A stretch of 64,000 nucleotides of DNA, from contig NZ_BAABEX010000011.1 of NCBI RefSeq assembly GCF_039540375.1, positions 124,001 through 188,000 on the forward strand, in the 5' to 3' direction. Of the stretch, positions 27,877-34,478 are shown in pieces (position 1 is the first letter of the stretch; the number at the start of each line of letters is the position of its first letter). This DNA comes from Acidovorax_G lacteus (GTDB lineage: Bacteria > Pseudomonadota > Gammaproteobacteria > Burkholderiales > Burkholderiaceae_C). The position numbers and the translations under genes are program-made. The notes beneath the pieces were generated by a model that worked only from the letters and a program-made list of their open reading frames with translations, did no database searches and had not been told where the DNA came from.

Positions 27877-28940
27877 ATCTTGCGGCAACGCCCCCGATGG
27901 CCGAACGGGTGGTCGTCTGGCAGTCGCGCCACGGTCGCAACCACCTCCCGTGGCAAAACACACGTGACCCCTACCGGGTTTGGTTGTCAGAGATCATGCT
28001 GCAACAGACCCAGGTGCAAACGGTGCTTGGATACTACGCTCGGTTTTTAGAGCGTTTCCCCGATGTCGCTTCGCTGGCCGCGGCGCAGGAGGATGAGGTG
28101 CTATCGCTCTGGGCGGGCCTAGGCTACTACAGCAGGGCTCGCAACCTCCATCGCTGTGCGCAGATGGTTGTGGTGCGGCATGCCGGACGATTCCCTGAGT
28201 CGGTCGAACAGTTGACTGCGTTGCCTGGCATTGGACGATCCACGGCCGGCGCCATTGCGGCCTTTTGTTTCAGCCACCGCGTGCCGATTTTGGATGCCAA
28301 CGTACGCAGGGTGCTCACCCGCTATCTGGCCTATGGCGAAGACTTGGCCCAGCCGCGGCACGAGCGGCACCTGTGGGCTGCGGCGGAGCAACTGCTGCCG
28401 CAAGTGAGTCTTGAGACAGCCATGCCGCGCTACACCCAAGGTCTGATGGATCTGGGGGCTCAGATTTGCACCCCCAGGCAACCCCGCTGTGACACTTGCC
28501 CCTTGCAGTCTGATTGCCGCGCGGCGGGCGCCGGAGACGCTGAGCGATATCCGGTGAGGACGCGGGCAGTCCAGCGCCGAAGCGAGCCATGGTGGTTGCT
28601 GGTCTGCTGGGGGCCTGATCAAAGTCTTTGGCTGGAGCGGCGGCCGAGCCGAGGTATCTGGGGCGGGCTCCATTGTCCGCCAGTGGTGCGTTCGGCTGCA
28701 GAGGCCGACGCGTGGTGCGCGCGGGCAGTCGGTACCGGCTCGGTTGAGCGCACTGCGCCGGTGTTGGTGCACCAGCTTACCCACCGGGAACTGCATCTGC
28801 ACACGGTGGTCGTGCGCTGGCCAGACTTGAGCCGGTTACCTGGGCTCGATGGGCGGTGGCATGCCGTGCACGAATGGCGCAGCCTTGGAATGCCAGCACC
28901 GCTGCGCGGTGTGCTGCAGAACCATTCTCTCGAGATGTAG
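27873..28940 (+). CDS. mutY: A/G-specific adenine glycosylase MutY
   Basis: MutY removes adenine paired with 8-oxoguanine. The 355-residue protein shows the catalytic Glu in LSEIMLQQTQVQTV, the HhH motif LPGIGRSTAGAIAAF and the catalytic Asp in ILDANVRRVL. The 4Fe-4S ligands are one Cys in GAQICTPRQP, then CDTC and the final Cys in QSDC. The C-terminal MutT-like domain for 8-oxoG recognition follows (residues 230-350). It is translationally coupled to the dynamin-like gene upstream and converges on rapZ. Confidence 0.96.
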   Translation: MNLAATPPMAERVVVWQSRHGRNHLPWQNTRDPYRVWLSEIMLQQTQVQTVLGYYARFLERFPDVASLAAAQEDEVLSLWAGLGYYSRARNLHRCAQMVVVRHAGRFPESVEQLTALPGIGRSTAGAIAAFCFSHRVPILDANVRRVLTRYLAYGEDLAQPRHERHLWAAAEQLLPQVSLETAMPRYTQGLMDLGAQICTPRQPRCDTCPLQSDCRAAGAGDAERYPVRTRAVQRRSEPWWLLVCWGPDQSLWLERRPSRGIWGGLHCPPVVRSAAEADAWCARAVGTGSVERTAPVLVHQLTHRELHLHTVVVRWPDLSRLPGLDGRWHAVHEWRSLGMPAPLRGVLQNHSLEM

Positions 28941-29010
28941 AGGCTGCAGCGCCTTTGTCTCCTCAGCTTTCAGATGCAGTAGAGGCACTGCTTTGGCGGA
29001 CGGCGACTGC

Positions 29011-29880
29011 TCAGCGTTGATCCAGTTCGCGGTGTCTGCGCAACGTCGTCCATCGAGAATGAAATTCCCGGGCGAGGGCTTCGACCAGAAAAACCGACCG
29101 GTGCTGCCCTCCTGTGCAACCGATCGCCACGGTAACGTAACTCCGGTGGTTGCTCTCCAGCGGCTGTAGCCAGTGGCCCAGGAACTGGGCAATGTGCTCT
29201 TTCATCAGCCTGACTTCTGGTTGGGCCTGCAGAAACTCTGCCACTGGAGCGTCGAGCCCTGTGAGTGGTCGCAAGGCGGGTTCGTAATGGGGATTCGGCA
29301 GCATGCGGACATCGAATACATAGTCTGCGTCGACCGGAATGCCGCGCTTGAAGGCGAATGACTGAAACACCAGCGTGAGCTGCCCAGGCTGTGCGGTCAT
29401 GAGCTTCTTGACGTAGCCCTGCAACTGGGAGGCCCGTATGTTGCTGGTGTCGATCACATGAGACAGCTCGCGCAGATCGGACAGCAGTTCTCGTTCCAGC
29501 TCAATGGTTTGTGTCAGGGCCAACCGTTGCTGATGCAGGTCGTCGTGCGACAGTGGGTGCCTGCGGCGGGTTTCCGAAAATCGTCGCACCAGGGTGTCGG
29601 TCGTGGCATCAAGAAACAGCGAGTGAACGACTGTGCCTTGGGCGCGCAGGCGATGTAGTTCCTTGGGCACCAGTGGCAATGATGTGGCGCTGCGCACATC
29701 CATAGCGATCGCGACGCGGTTGCCGTGATGCCGGTGCTCCAGCGATACGAACGACGCAAGCAACTCTGGCGGAAGGTTGTCCACGCAATAGTAGCCAGCG
29801 TCCTCCAGCGCATGCAGTGCCACCGACTTGCCGGAACCCGACATGCCGGTGATCAGCACCAGTTCAAGACTTGTGTTCAT
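29011..29880 (-). CDS. rapZ: RNase adapter protein RapZ
   Basis: RapZ binds nucleotides and, in enteric bacteria, guides RNase E to the GlmZ sRNA in control of amino-sugar synthesis. The 289-residue sequence has Walker A GMSGSGKS, the conserved GYYCVDNLPPELL, LFLDATTDTLVRRFSETRR, the PVDADYVFDVRMLPNPHY segment and the C-terminal GCTGGQHRSVFLVEALA. Its ATG overlaps the recN stop (ATGA), giving the order nadK-recN-rapZ in one transcript. The enteric sRNA targets may not exist here, so the local role is an inference. Confidence 0.95.
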   Translation of the reverse strand: MNTSLELVLITGMSGSGKSVALHALEDAGYYCVDNLPPELLASFVSLEHRHHGNRVAIAMDVRSATSLPLVPKELHRLRAQGTVVHSLFLDATTDTLVRRFSETRRRHPLSHDDLHQQRLALTQTIELERELLSDLRELSHVIDTSNIRASQLQGYVKKLMTAQPGQLTLVFQSFAFKRGIPVDADYVFDVRMLPNPHYEPALRPLTGLDAPVAEFLQAQPEVRLMKEHIAQFLGHWLQPLESNHRSYVTVAIGCTGGQHRSVFLVEALAREFHSRWTTLRRHRELDQR

Positions 29881-31550
29881 GGCGTGCCTTGGATCAGGGC
29901 TGCCGCATCGAGCAGCTCGCTGGCGTGCGCGAGTGAGGTGTCCGTGATCTTCTCGCCGCCTAGCATGCGGGCAAGCTCTCGCACCCTGTCGGCTGTGGGC
30001 AGTGGTCGCACCTGACTGGTGGTCGTCTTCCCGCGGCTCTTCTCGACCAGAAGATGATGGTGCGCGCGGGCCGCAACCTGCGGCAGATGGGTCACCGCCA
30101 GAACCTGGCGGTCTTCCCCAAGGCGTCGCAACAGCTTGCCGACGGTGTCGGCGACAGCTCCACCAACACCAGAATCCACCTCGTCAAAGATGAGCGTAGG
30201 GATGGACCCCAGCTGGCTGGTCGTGACTGCGATGGCGAGAGAAATTCGGGACAGCTCGCCACCGGACGCCACCTTGGAAATAGGCCGTGGTGTCGCGCCA
30301 GGATGCCCGGCGACAAGAAAGCCGATGGCGTCTAGCCCCATGGACGTAGGCGTTTCGGCCGCCTCCAGCGTCACCGTAAAGACGCCTCCTGGCATGCCAA
30401 GCTCCTGCATGGCCAGGGTCACATCGCGTGACAGGGCGGGTACGGCTTTCTTGCGCTGTTGGCTGATGCGTTTTGCGGCGTCGCGGTAGCGGTTTTCGGT
30501 TCGCTGGGCCTCGCGCTGCAGACCTTCAAGGTCTACGGCGGAATCAAGCCGGGCCAGTTCCACGCGCCATTGTTCCAGCAGCATCGGCAGCTCCTGCGGC
30601 TCGCGGCGATAGCGTCGCGACAGGCTCAGCCATTGGGCGACGCGGTTGTCCAGTTCTTCCAGCCGGGCTGGGTCCAGCTCAACATGACGTGAGTAGCTTT
30701 GCAGGCTGCGAACCACCTCGTCGACCTGGACGGTGGCCGAGTCGAGAAGATCCAGCAACCCCGAAAATTCTGGCTCCACGGATCGATAGTGGTCCAGCAG
30801 GGTTCGAGCCTGATGGAGCGAGTAGCGAGCGCCGGCACTCTCGTCTCCTGCAAGTGCGGCATGCGCTTGCTGGGCGGTATCCAGGAGCCCCTGGGCGTTC
30901 AGCAGACGCTGGTGGACGTTGTGCAATTCGTCCCACTCGTCCAAACGCGGGGCCAGCTTTTCCATGTCCTTGATCTGCCACTGCAGACGCTCTCGTTCGA
31001 TCTGCAAATGCTCTTGCGACTGTCGGGCCTCTTGCAGCGTTCGCTCTGCCAAGCGCCATGCCCTCCAGGCCTGCTGCACCTCGGTTGTTGACACCTTGGC
31101 ATAAGCATCGAGCAGTGCCGCAATCGCATCGGGCCGCACCAGGCTTTGCCAGGCATGCTGGCCGTGCACATCGAGCATCTGCTCGCCCAGTTCGCGCAGC
31201 TGAGCCGCGGTGGCTGCGCTGCCGTTAATCCATGCGCGGCTGCGCCCCTGACGGTCAATGCTTCGGCGAACGAGGGTGGTTTCGGTCCGGTCAAAGCCCG
31301 CATCTTCCAACCATGGTGCGAGACCTGTAGGCGTATCGAACTCGGCTGCGATGTCGGCGCGCTCAGCACCATCGCGCACCACACCTGCATCTGCGCGCGC
31401 GCCAAGTGCCAATTGCAGCGCGTCAATGAGGATCGATTTGCCTGCGCCGGTTTCTCCGGTCAAGGCGGTGAATCCTGGCTGCAGTTCCAGGCTGAGCCTT
31501 TCCACAATGACGAAGTCGCGCAGTTCGATGCGTCGCAGCGCCACGATCAA
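29877..31550 (-). CDS. recN: DNA repair protein RecN
   Basis: RecN is an SMC-like ATPase for double-strand-break repair. The 557-residue protein has Walker A LTGETGAGKSILIDALQLALG in the N-terminal part, a long coiled-coil middle, the signature SGGELSRISLAIAV and Walker B PTLIFDEVDSGVGG near the C-terminus. Two starts compete: TTG at 31550, three bases after AAGGAGGA, and GTG at 31544 with a better nine-base spacing. The TTG start overlaps the nadK stop; the GTG start leaves 2 bp. Either way it is coupled to nadK. Confidence 0.95.
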   Translation of the reverse strand: MIVALRRIELRDFVIVERLSLELQPGFTALTGETGAGKSILIDALQLALGARADAGVVRDGAERADIAAEFDTPTGLAPWLEDAGFDRTETTLVRRSIDRQGRSRAWINGSAATAAQLRELGEQMLDVHGQHAWQSLVRPDAIAALLDAYAKVSTTEVQQAWRAWRLAERTLQEARQSQEHLQIERERLQWQIKDMEKLAPRLDEWDELHNVHQRLLNAQGLLDTAQQAHAALAGDESAGARYSLHQARTLLDHYRSVEPEFSGLLDLLDSATVQVDEVVRSLQSYSRHVELDPARLEELDNRVAQWLSLSRRYRREPQELPMLLEQWRVELARLDSAVDLEGLQREAQRTENRYRDAAKRISQQRKKAVPALSRDVTLAMQELGMPGGVFTVTLEAAETPTSMGLDAIGFLVAGHPGATPRPISKVASGGELSRISLAIAVTTSQLGSIPTLIFDEVDSGVGGAVADTVGKLLRRLGEDRQVLAVTHLPQVAARAHHHLLVEKSRGKTTTSQVRPLPTADRVRELARMLGGEKITDTSLAHASELLDAAALIQGTP

Positions 31551-32443
31551 GATCCTCCTTCATTCCAGCGCAGCTTTTTTCGCAACGTGGCGAAGTAGTT
31601 CCAGCCGCGCGGGTGTAAAAAACGCACGCAGTAGTCGGACCGCGTGACATGAATTCGATCACCGTGCAGCAAGGATGCAAGTGATTGCATATCGAAATTG
31701 GCGCTCACATCTCGGCCGCTCACAATTTCGATAGCAACCTCCATAGCATCGGAGAGCACGATCGGCCGATTGGACAAGGTATGTGGCGCGATCGGGACCA
31801 GTACCCAGCCGGGTATCGACGGATGCAGCATGGGGCCACCCGCCGACAATGCGTATGCTGTGGAACCGGTCGGCGATGCGACGATCAGCCCGTCAGCGCG
31901 TTGATTGGCCAGTAGTTGCCCGCCCACTTCCACACGCAGTTCCACCATGCCGGAGGTCGCGCCACGATTGACGACCACGTCGTTCATGGCCAAGGCCTCG
32001 AAGACGACCTCGCCATCGCGCACCACGTGCGCACGCATCAGGGGTCTGGATTCCTCCTCATACTCACCGTGCAGCATCGGCGGCAATATCGCGGCGAAGC
32101 CGTCAAGGGGAATGTCTGTGATGAACCCGAGACGGCCTTGGTTGATTCCAATCAGCGGGGTTCCATGGCGAGCAAGCCGGCGGGCAATGCCCAGCATGGT
32201 GCCATCACCGCCGACAACCAAGCCCAAATCACACTCTCGGCCGATGCCGTCCACGTCTGCCACTGGGTAGTGGGGGAGGCCAGTATTCGCCGCCGTCTCG
32301 GCTTCGAGCACAACCTCGCAGCCTTGGTCCATGAGGAAGTGCGCGATATGGTCCAGTGTGTCGACAGCGCTGCGGGCGGTGCCACCGGCTGCAACTGGCT
32401 GGTATTTCCCGATGAGTGCGACGCGTCGGAATAGAGGGGGCAT
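31547..32443 (-). CDS. nadK: NAD kinase
   Basis: NAD kinase makes NADP from NAD and ATP. The 298-residue sequence has the catalytic GGDGTMLGIAR, INQGRLGFITD, NDVVVNRGATSGMVEL and the PTGSTAYALSAGGPMLHP loop. It is the first gene of the nadK-recN-rapZ unit and is only 28 bp from the divergent hrcA, so the promoters of the two must overlap each other or the coding starts. Confidence 0.96.
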   Translation of the reverse strand: MPPLFRRVALIGKYQPVAAGGTARSAVDTLDHIAHFLMDQGCEVVLEAETAANTGLPHYPVADVDGIGRECDLGLVVGGDGTMLGIARRLARHGTPLIGINQGRLGFITDIPLDGFAAILPPMLHGEYEEESRPLMRAHVVRDGEVVFEALAMNDVVVNRGATSGMVELRVEVGGQLLANQRADGLIVASPTGSTAYALSAGGPMLHPSIPGWVLVPIAPHTLSNRPIVLSDAMEVAIEIVSGRDVSANFDMQSLASLLHGDRIHVTRSDYCVRFLHPRGWNYFATLRKKLRWNEGGS

Positions 32444-32471
32444 CGCGAAATTACATCATTAAAATGAATCC

Positions 32472-33476
32472 ATGCTCGATGACCGCGCCAAGTTGTTGCT
32501 CAAAGCTCTGGTCGAGCGCTACATCGCTGAAGGACAGCCGGTGGGGTCGCGCACCTTGTCGAGGGCGTCTGGGCTTGACCTCTCACCTGCCACGATACGC
32601 AACGTGATGGCGGATCTGGAGGAGTTGGGGCTGATCGTCAGCCCGCACACTTCCGCGGGACGCATCCCTACCGTGCGCGGCTATCGGCTGTTTGTGGACA
32701 CGATGCTGACAGTGCAGCGGGACGCTTTGCCGACGCTGGAACTGCCGCCGGAGCAACCCCAGAAGGTGATCGCCAATGCGGCGCAGCTTTTGTCGAACCT
32801 GTCTCAGTTCGTTGGCGTCGTGATGGCCCCGCGGCGCAGTTCCGTGTTCCGCCACATCGAGTTTCTGAGGCTATCGGAGCGCCGTTTGCTGGTGATCATC
32901 GTGTCACCTGAAGGTGATGTGCAGAACCGAGTCATCTTCACGGACACCGACTATGCGGCCAGTCAGCTTGTCGAGGCCTCCAACTATCTGAACACCCACT
33001 ACGCAGGGTTGGACATGGACTTGGTTCGGGAGCGGGTCAAGCATGAGTTGGATCAGTTGCGCGGCGAGGTGGCCGCCTTGATGCAGGCGGCAGTGCATGT
33101 CGGCGCCGAGGTGTTGCATGAGGCGCAGGAAGACGTGGTCATCTCCGGCGAGCGCAACCTGCTTGCAGTGAGTGATTTCTCCAGCGATATGGGGAATCTG
33201 CGTCGCGCGTTTGATCTGTTTGAACAGAAGACTCAGATCCTGCGTTTGCTGGAACGGTCTCACGAAGCCGAAGGCGTACGTATCTTCATCGGCGGTGAGA
33301 GTCAGGTGGTTCCGTTCGAGGAACTCTCCGTGGTGAGCGCTCCCTATGAAGTGGACGGTAAGGTGGTCGGAACTCTGGGCGTTATAGGCCCCACTCGCAT
33401 GGCGTATGACCGCATGATCCAGATTGTCGATATCACCTCGAAGCTGGTATCCAACGCCTTGAGCCATAGGCGTTGA
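32472..33476 (+). CDS. hrcA: Heat-inducible transcription repressor HrcA
   Basis: HrcA represses chaperone genes by binding CIRCE operators and depends on GroEL for folding. The 334-residue protein has an N-terminal winged helix (GQPVGSRTLSRASGLDLSPA, then TIRNVMADLEELGLIVSPH, TSAGRIPTVRGYRLFVD), a central GAF-like domain (LLVIIVSPEGDVQNRVI) and the C-terminal GTLGVIGPTRMAYDRMI. No CIRCE inverted repeat was found in the short gap before it, so autoregulation at this site is not supported. Confidence 0.96.
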   Translation: MLDDRAKLLLKALVERYIAEGQPVGSRTLSRASGLDLSPATIRNVMADLEELGLIVSPHTSAGRIPTVRGYRLFVDTMLTVQRDALPTLELPPEQPQKVIANAAQLLSNLSQFVGVVMAPRRSSVFRHIEFLRLSERRLLVIIVSPEGDVQNRVIFTDTDYAASQLVEASNYLNTHYAGLDMDLVRERVKHELDQLRGEVAALMQAAVHVGAEVLHEAQEDVVISGERNLLAVSDFSSDMGNLRRAFDLFEQKTQILRLLERSHEAEGVRIFIGGESQVVPFEELSVVSAPYEVDGKVVGTLGVIGPTRMAYDRMIQIVDITSKLVSNALSHRR

Positions 33477-33527
33477 GGGGCTTGGATGCCCCGTCGCAGC
33501 CTACAATAGGGCTCTCGAGTGGCACTC

Positions 33528-33604
33528 GGGGCGTTAGCTCAGTTGGTCAGAGCAGAGGACTCATAATCCTTTGGTCGCTGGTTCAAGTCCAGCACGCCCT
33601 ACCA
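33528..33604 (+). tRNA. tRNA with anticodon CAT (Met, or Ile2 if lysidine-modified)
   Basis: The 77-base cloverleaf has acceptor GGGGCGT pairing with ACGCCCT (ending in a G1-U72 wobble), D arm GCTCAGTTGGTCAGAGC, anticodon loop CTCATAA, T arm GCTGGTTCAAGTCCAGC and an encoded CCA. It is not the initiator, since the three G-C pairs below the anticodon are absent. The variable loop and T arm (TTGGTCGCTGGTTCAAGTCC) match bacterial tRNA-Ile2 more closely than elongator tRNA-Met, so the amino acid is left open. Confidence 0.9.
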
Positions 33605-33614
33605 GGTGGCTTCT

Positions 33615-33638
33615 TGAGGCAGAAAACTGCGCTATAAT
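33615..33638 (+). promoter_or_regulatory. Possible promoter core 1 before tRNA-Arg
   Basis: AAAACTGCGCTATAATTTGA contains a perfect TATAAT at 33633-33638. The -35 region is unclear (TTGAGG at 33614 is too close at 13 bp). It resembles core 2 base for base over about 25 bp. Confidence 0.4.
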
Positions 33639-33689
33639 TTGAGGCTTGCTTGAGCGGGTGGATGTGAAAACAGAAGCCTAGCCAGTTGA

Positions 33690-33720
33690 TTGAAAAAACT
33701 TCGAAAAACTGTGCTACAAT
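33690..33720 (+). promoter_or_regulatory. Promoter before tRNA-Arg
   Basis: TTGAAA at 33690 and TACAAT at 33715 are 19 bp apart, with a TGC extension before the -10 element. The tRNA starts 11 bp after the -10 hexamer, at the right distance for a short 5' leader. Confidence 0.5.
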
Positions 33721-33730
33721 TCAAGTCTTG

Positions 33731-33807
33731 GCGGCTGTAGCTCAGCTGGATAGAGTACTTGGCTACGAACCAAGGGGTCGTGGGTTCGATTCCTGCCAGC
33801 CGCACCA
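33731..33807 (+). tRNA. tRNA-Arg (anticodon ACG)
   Basis: The complete cloverleaf has acceptor GCGGCTG/CAGCCGC, anticodon stem-loop TTGG-CTACGAA-CCAA with ACG (read as ICG after deamination of A34), T arm GTGGGTTCGATTCCTGC and an encoded CCA. A terminator follows 8 bp later, so it is a single-tRNA transcript. Confidence 0.97.
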
Positions 33808-33814
33808 AATGGTA

Positions 33815-33846
33815 AGCCCTGACATCGAATGGTGTCAGGGCTTTTT
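33815..33846 (+). terminator. Rho-independent terminator after tRNA-Arg
   Basis: AGCCCTGACA and TGTCAGGGCT form a perfect 10-bp stem over an 8-base loop, followed by TTTTT. greB starts 39 bp further on and so needs its own promoter. Confidence 0.92.
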
Positions 33847-33884
33847 CCATATTGCGATCTGTAGTGCTTTTGTCACTGTTGCGT

Positions 33885-34448
33885 ATGAGCAAAGCCTTCA
33901 CCCGGGAAAACGACGGTGGCGCCGATGACGAGGACGATGTCGGGCTTCCTTCATTGCCGCAGGGTGCCAAGAACTACATGACACCTGCCGGCTATGCCCG
34001 GTTGCGGGCGGAACTATTGGACCTGATCGACAACGAGCGTCCGCGCATTGTGGACGTGGTGCATTGGGCAGCGAGCAATGGAGACCGCTCGGAAAACGGC
34101 GATTACCTGTACGGCAAGAAGCGTTTGCGTGAAATCGATCGGCGTATTCGGTTTCTGACCAAGCGGCTGGAAGTTGCCGAGGTGGTTGATCCGTCTGTGC
34201 ACTACGGGAGCGACCAGGTGTTTTTCGGTGCGACCGTCACATACACAGACGACTTGGGTGACGAGCGAACCGTCACCATCATGGGCATTGACGAGGCAGA
34301 CAGCCACTGCGGGGAGGTGAGCTGGATCTCTCCAGTGGCGCGAGTGCTGCTCAAAGGCCGGGTTGGCGACGAAGTACTGTTGCCCACGCCCGGCGGGGTC
34401 CGATCGCTGGAGATTCTGGAGGTACGCTACCCGGGGGCTCCGTCCTGA
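33885..34448 (+). CDS. greB: Transcription elongation factor GreB
   Basis: GreB enters the RNA polymerase secondary channel and stimulates cleavage of backtracked RNA. The 187-residue protein has an N-terminal extension (SKAFTRENDGGADDEDD) and then the coiled coil. The tip acidic pair is in WAASNGDRSENGDYLYGKKR, followed by LREIDRRIRFLTKRLEVAEV. The C-terminal FKBP-like domain includes GATVTYTDDLGDERTVTIMG and ISPVARVLLKGRVGDEV. The internal loop YLYGKKRLREIDRR assigns it to GreB rather than GreA. It converges on spoT. Confidence 0.94.
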   Translation: MSKAFTRENDGGADDEDDVGLPSLPQGAKNYMTPAGYARLRAELLDLIDNERPRIVDVVHWAASNGDRSENGDYLYGKKRLREIDRRIRFLTKRLEVAEVVDPSVHYGSDQVFFGATVTYTDDLGDERTVTIMGIDEADSHCGEVSWISPVARVLLKGRVGDEVLLPTPGGVRSLEILEVRYPGAPS

Positions 34449-34450
34449 TC

Positions 34451-34470
34451 CGTGCGCTTTGAAGCGCACG
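34451..34470. terminator. Hairpin between convergent greB and spoT
   Basis: CGTGCGCTTTGAAGCGCACG is a perfect 20-base palindrome in the 30-bp gap between the two stop codons. There is no T tract on either side, so bidirectional termination is likely but unproven. Confidence 0.5.
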
Positions 34471-34478
34471 CTGTGTCG

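Noticed and set aside
32444..32471. CIRCE operator for hrcA autoregulation
   Set aside because: The 28-bp gap has no TTAGCACTC-N9-GAGTGCTAA-like sequence.
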